This document shows, piece after piece, positions 19,755-28,449 of a stretch of 64,000 nt of DNA. Made by a program: the position numbers and the translations under genes. The stretch is from Chondrus crispus. Its lineage: Eukaryota; Rhodophyta; Florideophyceae; Gigartinales; Gigartinaceae. The stretch spans positions 265,009 through 329,008 of the forward strand of contig NW_005178809.1 in the NCBI RefSeq assembly GCF_000350225.1, in the 5' to 3' direction. Position 1 is the first letter of the stretch; each line of letters begins with the position of its first letter. The notes below the pieces were generated by a model. It was not told where the DNA came from and ran no database searches. It worked only from the letters and a program-made list of their open reading frames with translations.

Positions 19755-20711
19755 ATGCCGTGTTTTGTGGCAAGTATTGTCTCTGGAAGAGTATCCCAAC
19801 GTGTGTCTGCGGTGTCTCTGCTATCCTCTCGGAAGTCTCAACTGCACTCTGCTTATAAAGTCCGCCACCAGCTCCAGGCCTATGTATTAAGGAGCGCTCC
19901 TGTATCTCGCCGATCACAATGCTCACAACAAAACGCTACGATAAGAATGGCAGATGATTCAACCGAAGTTTCTCTCCCAATAAAGATAGGAGCTTTGCTG
20001 GTCGTGGCTGGATTTATTATCACAGCCTTCCTTCCCGCTGCTGGGGTCATCAAGAATGCACTCACTGATAACGGGGATAACGTCGTGGACTATCAACTTA
20101 GTAAGGTTCCGGTATTCACTGTAACGGATGCCTCTGGAAGACCTTTTCTCTCAGAGACCGAGGATCATCGCTCGCGACTCGGATACTTCTTCATCCAACC
20201 TGCTGACGCCGAGCTATTTCTAAACCGTGTCAAAAACGAAAATGCTGATGCAAAGGTGCTAACGGTCGGTTTGAACGAAGCTGTGAAGTACTTGGACTCG
20301 AAACCGAGGTCGTCGAAGTCCATCCCCGAGACCTTTTCTTTGTTTCCAGATGAGCATGAGTCACAAATAGCACAAGATATCACGGACGGGGCGTTTCAGA
20401 GAAACTTTGGGCCTTCCGGAGTTCCCATTTTTTATGTGGACGGGCTCGCACTCAAAGAAGACAAGGAGGGACAGGCTATCATACCACTGTTCTTTGAGAA
20501 GGAAAAACTCGATGAAACCCTTGAAACTCTAAAAAAACAAAGCCCGGAAATCGTCATTGAAATGAAAGATCTGCAAGTCATTGACCTGAACCAGACAATC
20601 AAAGAAATACGAACCGGCGGTAATCCTAAATTCAACCGCATAGCTTTTGTCCCTCTCACGGAATCGCTGAAGACCATGAAGGAGAGGCAGGCCAAAGAGA
20701 GCAGCTCTTGA
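19755..20711 (+). CDS. Tic22-like plastid protein with a membrane segment
   Basis: This is a 318-aa Tic22-family protein. Residues ~1-60 are Ser/Arg/Gln-rich and act as a likely transit peptide. A single hydrophobic segment lies at 76-96 (IGALLVVAGFIITAFL). The Tic22 domain follows (about 114-303), with KVPVFTVTDASGRPFL, a GYFFIQPADAELFL segment, GVPIFYVDGLAL, IPLFFEKEKLDETL and the closing IAFVPLTESLKTM. Tic22 proteins are chaperone-like import factors of the inter-envelope space and, in cyanobacteria, the periplasm. A membrane anchor is not usual for plant Tic22 and suggests attachment to envelope or thylakoid. An internal ATG begins MADDSTEVS at residue 65. The family call is good; the exact location is open. 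Confidence 0.85.
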   Translation: MPCFVASIVSGRVSQRVSAVSLLSSRKSQLHSAYKVRHQLQAYVLRSAPVSRRSQCSQQNATIRMADDSTEVSLPIKIGALLVVAGFIITAFLPAAGVIKNALTDNGDNVVDYQLSKVPVFTVTDASGRPFLSETEDHRSRLGYFFIQPADAELFLNRVKNENADAKVLTVGLNEAVKYLDSKPRSSKSIPETFSLFPDEHESQIAQDITDGAFQRNFGPSGVPIFYVDGLALKEDKEGQAIIPLFFEKEKLDETLETLKKQSPEIVIEMKDLQVIDLNQTIKEIRTGGNPKFNRIAFVPLTESLKTMKERQAKESSS

Positions 20712-21283
20712 AAGCTGCTGCACATCTGCACCCTTACTGGTTATACGAAACCGAACAGATCGCGTGATGAGCTGTGAATCCTACCTACAGCCTGATGAAT
20801 CAGCTCCTCTACATCATGCGGGATTATTTAATCCATATCAATGCACGTTGTTAGTTTCTGCGTTGTGATGTGTACTGAATGGCATTAAGACGCAATGCCA
20901 CGGAGTTGAACCACAAATTCTTGCATTGACTATACAACTAATCGAGCTTTGAGGCATCTGTGATGCACGGACAAGAAATGTAGATACTCTTAGGGCACTC
21001 CCTCACATGCAGTAACTTGATCAAGAGCTGGCAGACTCATCCACTGACAGCAACTCGTAAGAAATCCCGCACATTTACTGACATAATTAAAATAGGTTGC
21101 TAAGTCGTGCCGCGGTGTGGGCCGTGTAGAAGAATTATTTCATTCCAGTAATACCTGACGTACTGCACATGTCTTCACCACGAGCTTGTTTTAACCACAG
21201 TACTCTGTACCTCGGAAAACGGTGAGGGTTGCCGTGCTCATGACCTATTCACCAGTCGCGGTGAGAACGAAAAAGATTGTGTT
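20712..21283. other. Convergent intergenic stretch, nothing seen
   Basis: This is the shared 3' flank of the Tic22-like and ChaN-like genes. It is AT-rich, with no gene or repeat recognised. Confidence 0.5.
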
Positions 21284-22369
21284 TCATATGACGGCGGTCT
21301 TAAGCCTTGTGTACCAAATCAGGTCGCCAATGCTTCGCTCAGGACCGGCTATAACTGGCATTACCTGGCCTTCATTTGAAGTCCATGCTACGGGGCGTGG
21401 TACTACTGTGTATGGCCTTTCAGCAAATCGCCTTTCGAAGCATTGCGGGAATCCGAATCGTCCCTCCACATGGCCAGAGCCAATAAGCGCAACCATTCTC
21501 GTACCAGGGTGCGCTTTCAAAGAAAGAGAAACAGATTGGCTCATCCATTCTTCCCAGAACACCTGAGCCTGGTAGTACCTTGCAAGAAGGGGATTCCTTG
21601 CTTTGCAATCGACATCACCATGTCCAGCTCCCAACAACCCCACAAAGTGACGGTAGTGCTCCTCATTCCCGAATTCCATGTTTTCCGGCATCACCTGCTT
21701 CAGTTTCGGTGGCAATCCCTCTAATCCGTATTTGCTCACCAGTTTCACAAGCTGAATCGGTGCGTTGAGTCCCACCATCGGGATTTTATGAATTCTGCAG
21801 TACTCGAATATCGGCGCGTACAGCCTCCAATCAAACCCCCAGGTCTGATCCCAGTTTGTTTTTTGCAAAAGCTCTGTCACAGTTAGATTTCCTTGCACGA
21901 ATGCGTTCAGGAACGGAGTGTGGCTCCTGTAGAATTGTTCAAACCCAACAGTGAGCGGCATACCATCAGGAAGATGCTTTGCCTCGTTGATAATGGCAAG
22001 CTGTGCTGCATGAGTGTAACAGTTGTCGTGAATTTCAGCAGCCACGATGCAGTGATTGAAGAGGTTTCCGACATCCCTCCGCAAAAGTGCAGGTACAGCA
22101 GAAGTGGGAACGAAAGACCCACTGTGCGAATCATACAACCTTTCCCTTCCCGGGGTTTTGAAACCAGACGCTTTCGAAGGGGAGGGCGGACATATTAAGG
22201 GTGCTAGAGAGGCAAGGCCTAAATGATAGAGCACTTTCCGTCGGGTTTGAGACGGTGGAGACGGTGGAGGCAAAAGCACGTTAGAGGTACAAAGTGCCCT
22301 GTTAATGCGATGAAACGATTGCCTCTTCTTCTGGAGTGGAAGAGGGGAAACATGAAAGCTAAGTGCCAT
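21284..22369 (-). CDS. ChaN-like (DUF399, Tiki superfamily) protein with a Tat-type lumen signal
   Basis: This is a 361-aa ChaN-like protein. The family contains haem-binding lipoprotein ChaN and plant plastid homologues; the fold belongs to the EreA/Tiki-like group. Recognisable blocks are AAEIHDNCYTH, the VGFEQFYR motif, WGFDWRLYAPIFEYC, the GLNAP block and the late ALIGSGHVEGRFGFPQ. The first ~35 residues are Ser/Pro/Arg-rich. Then a twin arginine (R43-R44) precedes a hydrophobic stretch (VLYHLGLASLAPLI), which fits a bipartite transit peptide with Tat delivery to the thylakoid lumen. The ATG start is clean. Function in algae is not established; a haem or metal role is inferred from the family. 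Confidence 0.85.
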   Translation of the reverse strand: MALSFHVSPLPLQKKRQSFHRINRALCTSNVLLPPPSPPSQTRRKVLYHLGLASLAPLICPPSPSKASGFKTPGRERLYDSHSGSFVPTSAVPALLRRDVGNLFNHCIVAAEIHDNCYTHAAQLAIINEAKHLPDGMPLTVGFEQFYRSHTPFLNAFVQGNLTVTELLQKTNWDQTWGFDWRLYAPIFEYCRIHKIPMVGLNAPIQLVKLVSKYGLEGLPPKLKQVMPENMEFGNEEHYRHFVGLLGAGHGDVDCKARNPLLARYYQAQVFWEEWMSQSVSLSLKAHPGTRMVALIGSGHVEGRFGFPQCFERRFAERPYTVVPRPVAWTSNEGQVMPVIAGPERSIGDLIWYTRLKTAVI

Positions 22370-23055
22370 CCTATCGCAGGTCCATGGACACTTCGATCAG
22401 CATCATAGTCAGCGAGACAAGGGTGACAATCTCTCTAAGTAAGTAGTCACAGGCAAAAGTCCGCGAACGCATTTTTGAACCCAAGCAGATCGAACAATAC
22501 GGTACGCTCAAACGGGTGATATTCAAGCGGCAGTTCGTCAGAGATGAGCAGGAGCAGTGCGAGACTCAAAATTTGAGTCGGATTAATGTTGTCACCTGCA
22601 TTTAATGCAGGTGAATCCGAAATATCTCAAGAAATTAGGCTGTTGGCGAATTAGATGCGGCTTTCGGAAATCTGCTGCGTTCTGCCGCACTCATTCGTGC
22701 GGGAAGAGGGAGGGGGGCGGCTGTTGATTGCACGACATACGCAGGTTGCTTAATTCCTAGAATCTCAGCCACGAAGAAGCGTTATCAGGGATGCACAGAC
22801 CACCCCCGACGCGTGATGCTGTCGAGAACTGTACTGAAAAACCTTGGTGGCGTGTTTTTTAGAAAGAGGGCAGTGATGTCCATCTCAAGACAGGGACTTC
22901 CGAAGGGGATCCACCTTCAGAACTGTTTCTTAGACATTCCTAATTCGGTTGATCCCTCTGGATCCCTGAAAAGCAGAAAGGGCTGTGTCAAGTGTACCGA
23001 TGGCAGCCGCTACGCAATAATACGGACAGCAACCGCTACGGCTGGAGCCATGAAG
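22370..23055. other. Intergenic stretch with two neighbouring palindromes
   Basis: This lies between the ACLB stop and the ChaN-like start. At 22562-22578 there is a perfect 17-bp palindrome (GACTCAAA-A-TTTGAGTC). At 22593-22613 there is a 21-bp one (CACCTGCATT-T-AATGCAGGTG), flanked by a further pair CGGATT/AATCCG. They lie about 200 bp upstream of the ChaN-like start. No gene was recognised. Confidence 0.5.
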
Positions 23056-24966
23056 CTATTCTTCGTCTTCGCCATTGGCCAACCTACTCGGACGTTCCGG
23101 TTCCGCATACAGCACGTCATCCCATGGATGACGATAAAGCGGCTGCTTCATCCGCTTCTGGTCCAGCGCATGGCCGATAAACCCAATGCTACGGCTCAAT
23201 GTAAACAAACCATTCAAGCCTCCCAGTTCCAAAACTTCCATAACCTCACTATCCGAATACTTCCCGACTCCCTTTAGCATGTCTGCAAACAAGGAGCCAA
23301 TGGCACCGTCAATATTGAGCACCAAGTTGTTCGCCTTCTGTAGCGTGTATTCTTCCACTTTTTTGGCGTAGAGGAAAGTCCCCATTTCGGGAAAGTGCTG
23401 CTTCGCGTAGTTGGCGAGAAGCTCCACGCGTTTGTCCCGGTTTTCGGCTGTTTTGATACGATGCCCGATCCCTTCAACTCTTTGCCCCTTCTTCTTCAGA
23501 CTCTCCACAAACTCATCTGGAGGAATTTGAGAATCGCACGCACGTTTGAAGTTGATCGCAGCTGCATCTACAGCACCTCCAAATCTTGGCCCAATTGTCA
23601 GGAGACCACTGCACAGAGAGGAGATCAAGTCCTTTCCAGCTCTTGCTGCCACGATTGTGTTGTGAGCACCTGACACACAGGGCCCATGGTCAGCGGCAGT
23701 CACAAGAACGAGTTCTATGAATTTCGTCGCCCACTTGGGGAATAGCGTTTTGAACCACAGCAAGGAGATGACATCTCCCATTGTATAATCCTTCATAATC
23801 TCTGAGATTGGAATTCCAACGTATGTCGGTTCTTCGCCCATATCATTGGAGATTGTGCACACGATGTTAGTAGTTTTGCGGACCTCTCCAGCCTTGATTG
23901 CCGATGCAAGATCCTGAGGCAGATTCGGTGGCTCCACATCCTCGGCGGGCTTTAGTGAACCGTCCTTCACCATGTCTTGGTAAACGGAGGCTATCAAGTC
24001 GGCAAAGCCATCGAAGTTTTCCGGAACATGCGCCCCAGCATCTCGTAGCGCGTTGTTCTTCGCCTCGGCCCCCTCGTCTTCACCGCCAGACTTGGCTCCG
24101 GCATGCCCAAACTGCACTTCCGCGGCATTAAACCAATTCGCGCAAGTTCCACTAACCCAAGCCACAACAGGTTTTTTGATCCTCCCATCTTTGAGTCCTT
24201 CGACGACTCCGTATTCATCACTACCTCCTAGTTCGCCAAGCAAGACGACAAGTTTAACTTCGTCCATACTCTGATAGCGCAGGACGTGATCTGCCAAACC
24301 CGATCCAGCATACGCATCACCGCCAACAGCGATCCCCTCGTAAAGGCCATCCGTGACGCGAGCAAGCACGTTGTACATCTCATTGCTGAGCCCGCCTGAC
24401 TTTGAAACGAAGCCAACGCTCCCCGGGCGATGTAATTTGCATGTGATGATATTCTCTACGGTTCCCGCGGTGTCACCAATCTTGAAGGCACCGGCCTGAA
24501 CACCACCAACAGTTGCCGGTCCTATAATTACCTTGGAGTTGCGGTTGGCGTAGGTGATCAGTTTCTTGGTGTCCCTCTCTGGAACTCCTTCGGCGATAAT
24601 TGCAATGGTGCGGATGGACGGTTGTTTGAGCGCGACGTACGAGCTGGAATATGCGGAACGGTAACTCGCAAAGTTGATAAAGACGTCGGAGCTCGGATGG
24701 GCGGCGGCAGCAGCCTCTGTAGAACCATAGACCGGAATGGCGACCTCTTCCTTCCCGAAGAAGGCTTTCTGAAATCCTCCTGGTGTCGCACCAGGTGATA
24801 CGATCGCTGCTACACTGGGCTCGGCTCGTGCACAGATAAAGTCGAAATCAAGCATACGCTGGATCGGATTCTTCTTGTAGTTGTAAAAAATTGCTGTGGT
24901 TTTGCGAGAAAAAAGGGCACCAGCTTCCGCAGCTGCAGAAGTCGACATCATCGTAGATGCTACCAT
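23056..24966 (-). CDS. ACLB: ATP-citrate lyase subunit B (ACLB)
   Basis: This is a 636-aa ATP-citrate lyase B subunit of the plant/fungal two-subunit type, which with ACLA makes cytosolic acetyl-CoA and oxaloacetate from citrate, CoA and ATP. The succinyl-CoA-ligase-like half carries FYNYKKNPIQRMLDFDF, IAEGVPERDTKKLI, IGPATVGG, GFVSKSGGLSNEMYN and the phosphohistidine motif GHAGA (His288). The C-terminal half is citrate-synthase-like (GPCVSGAHN, GPRFGGAVDAAA, GIGHRIK). Plant ACLB is 608 aa; the extra residues are mainly N-terminal. The longest frame begins at a TTG; the first ATG is 24966, with further ATGs at 24951 and 24948 that would give MMSTSAAAEAG. No transit peptide is needed. No ACLA is in the window. 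Confidence 0.95.
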   Translation of the reverse strand: MVASTMMSTSAAAEAGALFSRKTTAIFYNYKKNPIQRMLDFDFICARAEPSVAAIVSPGATPGGFQKAFFGKEEVAIPVYGSTEAAAAAHPSSDVFINFASYRSAYSSSYVALKQPSIRTIAIIAEGVPERDTKKLITYANRNSKVIIGPATVGGVQAGAFKIGDTAGTVENIITCKLHRPGSVGFVSKSGGLSNEMYNVLARVTDGLYEGIAVGGDAYAGSGLADHVLRYQSMDEVKLVVLLGELGGSDEYGVVEGLKDGRIKKPVVAWVSGTCANWFNAAEVQFGHAGAKSGGEDEGAEAKNNALRDAGAHVPENFDGFADLIASVYQDMVKDGSLKPAEDVEPPNLPQDLASAIKAGEVRKTTNIVCTISNDMGEEPTYVGIPISEIMKDYTMGDVISLLWFKTLFPKWATKFIELVLVTAADHGPCVSGAHNTIVAARAGKDLISSLCSGLLTIGPRFGGAVDAAAINFKRACDSQIPPDEFVESLKKKGQRVEGIGHRIKTAENRDKRVELLANYAKQHFPEMGTFLYAKKVEEYTLQKANNLVLNIDGAIGSLFADMLKGVGKYSDSEVMEVLELGGLNGLFTLSRSIGFIGHALDQKRMKQPLYRHPWDDVLYAEPERPSRLANGEDEE

Positions 24967-25413
24967 GACAAGGGTTATCGAAACCAATTGAGCTTAGTAG
25001 ACACCCTCGGAGCTGAATGCACGCGGCAGTCGCCAAGGTGCGTGGGCAACTTGCACAAAAAGGAATGCCAAATGAGTAGTTGGAAAAGGTGTGGTGCAGA
25101 TCACGATCTGCAGTAACGCTCACTGCTCGTGAGTCTGCGTTTCAGAAATAAAGCAATAATAACAATGCCGCTTTGTTTTGTTCAGTGCTGTACGTCTCGT
25201 CAAGCACCAATCAACTACAGTACTTCGATTAACACCACAACTTCAAGCAGCGCACACGACTGTGTTTCGGCTCTCAATCATGTTCCGCATCTTAACTTGA
25301 CCATGCACCCTTCTGGGCTTCTTATCGGTACACCACTACTGGATGTCACATTACTGTATGACACATCCGCACAGCAGACTACTGTAGAGGAATTCAAAAA
25401 AATTACACTGTAT
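24967..25413. other. Intergenic stretch upstream of ACLB
   Basis: This is probably the ACLB promoter, ending at the tRNA gene. It has several TACAGTA/TACTGTA motifs (for example near 25215, 25350 and 25376). No gene was recognised. Confidence 0.5.
25396..25402 (-). terminator. Pol III terminator of tRNA-Glu
   Basis: A run of seven T on the minus strand starts about 12 nt after the tRNA 3' end, the standard RNA polymerase III stop signal. Confidence 0.75.
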
Positions 25414-25485
25414 TTCCCATGCGGGGCTTGAACCCGCGATCTTCCCGGTGAAAGCGGGACATCCTAACCACTAGACCAATGGGAA
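25414..25485 (-). tRNA. tRNA-Glu (UUC)
   Basis: This is a 72-nt intronless tRNA. The acceptor stem pairs TTCCCAT with ATGGGAA, the D arm carries the A box (TGGTCTAGTGG), the anticodon loop CTTTCAC gives anticodon UUC, and the T arm is GCGGG-TTCAAGC-CCCGC with the B box GGTTCAAGCC. The sequence is close to eukaryotic cytosolic tRNA-Glu. CCA is not encoded. Confidence 0.95.
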
Positions 25486-26266
25486 TTGCACTACGTCGGT
25501 TTAAGCGGCAATGCAAATGGTATTTAAATCATCGAAAGGCCATCCAACAAGGTGACTGTAAGCGCCGCCTCCCTTACAGCTGAATAAACTACCCATAATA
25601 AAGCGCCCCCTTTATCTAGTGAAACATAAATGAATTTGACTGTAAGCGAACCCCTAATGCATTGAATAACCCCCGCCCCCCCCCCCCTCCGGTCCCAACT
25701 AACCCTCCATTGTCGCATGGCACCCGGGCTTGCCATGACACATGCATCATCTTGTCCACCGCTGCACCGGTTTCTCGATTTGGTCAAGCATCGAGGCTAC
25801 CATCTTCACTCACTCGTCTTCTCCACATGCGAGCCCCTCTTACAAACCCCAATCATATCCTTGATAGCGGCTGCATGCGGCAGGTCGTGCTCGTTAAATT
25901 GCCTTGAACAATCTGTACTGTAATAGTATATTTTTTCGTCTTTGACGTCATCAGCGACCACAGACCCGGATCTCCTCCAGCAGCAAGTCTAACGAACCAC
26001 TTCATGCTGCAGACGTAGTGTACGAACATACAGCATGATTCGGCTAGTCGTCGAGTTCGGCAGGTGCACACCGTACCATACGATAGCGTCTCCCATTCCG
26101 CAGCACTTGCGCTTTTGGCCCAGAGACATCCCGCATCCAACAATATATACCGCATAGCGCTCACTGAGCACCATTCGCCAGTCCTGTATTGTACCAGAAG
26201 GGTACGTAATTCGACGAAACTTCAGATGTTGATTCTTGTGAAACACGTGTACTGTATCCTTCAGGA
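25486..26266. other. Intergenic stretch with a C-rich tract
   Basis: No gene was recognised. A near-homopolymeric C tract lies at about 25672-25688. Confidence 0.5.
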
Positions 26267-26764
26267 GGGGGTCGCGATATAGTGCTACCCTGTGTCAGTG
26301 GGCCGAAAACGACACTATATCGAACCAGGCACTGTAAGATAATGAGATTTACGGCTTTTTTGCACACTTCCTTGCATCACTGCTCAGAAAGACCGCTCGC
26401 AGGACGCCATCACTCATACTTTGCATCTTCACTACAGGCTCGAGTCTAATCAAGCATTTCTGTTATTAGTAGCTGCCGAGCCGTTGCATTGACTTCCTCC
26501 TTTTTCGCAGCCATAAATGCCAGCCTACACTTTTGCAGATGTCCAATTGCATCATCGACCCTGCCTTTTTCCGCCATAGTCTCTATTCGAGTTGGCAACT
26601 GCATAATATCTTTCCGCGGCGGCAGCGGCTCTCGGGCAGTACATGTCCATCCAACTGCCTCCCTGGAGACCCTTCGTTTTTGGCTCAAAATTCGTGCCAC
26701 CTGCAGAAGGGTAGCACTATATCGGAGCTGGCACTAACAAATATGGCACTATATCGCGACCCCC
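26267..26764. mobile_element. Short element with perfect 19-bp terminal inverted repeats (MITE-like)
   Basis: The ends are perfect inverted repeats: GGGGGTCGCGATATAGTGC at 26267-26285 and its complement at 26746-26764. A submotif CGATATAGTGC with CTACCC recurs inside both ends (26720s on the right, a minus-strand copy near 26312 on the left), giving a layered TIR of about 60 bp. The GATATAG core recalls TIRs of pogo/Tigger-like elements, but that is only a resemblance. No target-site duplication was found. The interior (498 bp total) includes an 84-codon minus-strand frame (26446-26700) that opens directly after a CTTCTGCAG splice-acceptor-like sequence; it has no recognised domain. Confidence 0.6.
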
Positions 26765-27120
26765 CGCTTAGTGTACATATGATAAGTATTAACTTAACTT
26801 AATACAGCATTTTTGGGAAAAACTTTACCCATTGGCAAACAAGGCTACTGAGCACTTGCCAGACGCAATTTTGCATCAAGGGAAATGAGATTTCAGAGGC
26901 ATCTATCACGTACGACATCAAGGGACTTTGAGATCTCAGGTGCATTTTGCGGGCAGCCCACATCAGACCGGGGCAAGTCTCGAATCGTTGGGACCGAGAG
27001 CCGTAGCCTGCCTGGACCCTGAAGAAATCCACTCGCCCGTCCCCTAGTATTGGTATTTCATTTCGATCAACGTACGCCCGTGGGTAAGCCTTTCGTTGAG
27101 GTTGAATACCCCCCCTAGCC
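26765..27120. other. Upstream flank of glucokinase, nothing else seen
   Basis: This is presumably the glucokinase promoter. No gene was recognised. Confidence 0.5.
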
Positions 27121-28449
27121 ATGCTGCGGTTGCTGGCGGGGGACGTAGGAGGGACGAACGCCCGCCTTGTCTTGTACGAGGCTCCCAGCGATGCCACGTC
27201 CTTGCGCGATGAAAAAACGATGCCATCGCACAAGGTGCTTGCCCAGATGTACTACAAAAACAATGACTTCCAGTCATTCACCGAAGTTCTCTGCTCGTTT
27301 ACCTCCCTTCCTGCTGTGCGAGACAGAAAAATTGATTGCTGCTGCTTGGCCGTCGCTGGACCTGTCTCAGACAACCACATCAATTTCACGAATAGAGAGG
27401 GTTGGATTATCGATGGTAACGCAATAGAGGAGGAGTTCGGAATCGATTTCGTCGTCCTTGTGAATGATTTCGTCGCCAACGGGTATGGTTTACTCTCGCT
27501 TTCTCACCAGGAGCTTGCTTCACTACAAGAAGGCGAGGGTGCCGAGCATGGGCAATGTACGGAGCCTGTAGCCCTAATAGGCGCAGGAACTGGGTTAGGA
27601 GAGTGCTATTTAACCCCGACAAAGGACGGAAGTCTCATCGTTTTTCCGACAGAGGGTGGACACGTCGAATTTGCGCCTCGCACAAAGCTGGAGTTGGAGT
27701 TGCTCGAGTACATGCATAGACGTCTAAATACAAGCGGGGAGTTAAACGGGTCCGAGACAGAGGTACTTCCTCGCGTCAGTGTTGAGCGCATTGTCTCGGG
27801 AAAGGGGCTTGAGAACATCTACGAGTTTTTGTGTGAGAAGTATCCAGACCAAGTCAACGAAGTCCTTGACGCAGACTACAACGAATCAAACGAGCGTGGT
27901 CGGCTGATCGGTACCGAGAAATACAACTACAAGCTATTCTGGCGAGCATTAGAGATCATGTTTGGTGTCTTTGGTGACGAGGTTGGAAATTGCGTACTCA
28001 AGTACCTACCCTATGGAGGGGTTTATATTGCCGGCGGCATTGCTCCGAAGAACCTTGAGTTCTTACGAGGGAAGGCCTCGCAGTTTATGCGTCGTTACAT
28101 GGACAAAGGCCGGATGTCTTCAATAATGTCTGCGTTCCCGGTGTATGTAGTTATGAAAGAGGACCTCGGTTTGCGAGGTGCGCACACTTTTGCAGCAAGA
28201 TGTGCGTCTGATATTCTCGCGTCAGGGGCAAATGAAGAGAAGGAAGGCGCCGTTACGGAACATACCAAGCTCCCGGTGGACGCTCCACCGCCTTCGCGAG
28301 AGTCGAAGCTTAGCGCCACGGAAGCTGTTCGCGAGGCAGTGGTCACCTATCCGCTCACCTACGCAGTGGTCACAAGTTTCACTTCCGCATTCACCGCCGG
28401 TGTTATAATGGCAGGAATGGAGGTTGCGAAGAAATGGAGGACGAGGTGA
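27121..28449 (+). CDS. Bacterial-type glucokinase with a C-terminal membrane segment
   Basis: This is a 442-aa glucokinase of the bacterial Glk family (not the hexokinase family), which phosphorylates glucose with ATP. It shows the phosphate-1 motif GDVGGTNARL (7-16), AGPV, NFTNREGWIIDG, the catalytic VNDFVANGYGL (D116), GAGTGLGECYL (154-164), EGGHVEF (178-184) and a late VYIAGGIAPKN. The catalytic part ends near residue 370; Glk proteins are ~320-340 aa. The rest is a hydrophilic linker, then a hydrophobic segment (about 411-434, LTYAVVTSFTSAFTAGVIMAGM) and a basic end KKWRTR. That is the layout of a tail-anchored outer-membrane protein. The start is a clean ATG. The enzyme call is firm; anchoring is inference. 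Confidence 0.93.
   Translation: MLRLLAGDVGGTNARLVLYEAPSDATSLRDEKTMPSHKVLAQMYYKNNDFQSFTEVLCSFTSLPAVRDRKIDCCCLAVAGPVSDNHINFTNREGWIIDGNAIEEEFGIDFVVLVNDFVANGYGLLSLSHQELASLQEGEGAEHGQCTEPVALIGAGTGLGECYLTPTKDGSLIVFPTEGGHVEFAPRTKLELELLEYMHRRLNTSGELNGSETEVLPRVSVERIVSGKGLENIYEFLCEKYPDQVNEVLDADYNESNERGRLIGTEKYNYKLFWRALEIMFGVFGDEVGNCVLKYLPYGGVYIAGGIAPKNLEFLRGKASQFMRRYMDKGRMSSIMSAFPVYVVMKEDLGLRGAHTFAARCASDILASGANEEKEGAVTEHTKLPVDAPPPSRESKLSATEAVREAVVTYPLTYAVVTSFTSAFTAGVIMAGMEVAKKWRTR

Noticed and set aside
26446..26700. 84-codon minus-strand frame as an independent small gene
   Set aside because: It lies wholly within the TIR element, lacks an ATG and has no recognised domain. It is better described as element interior.
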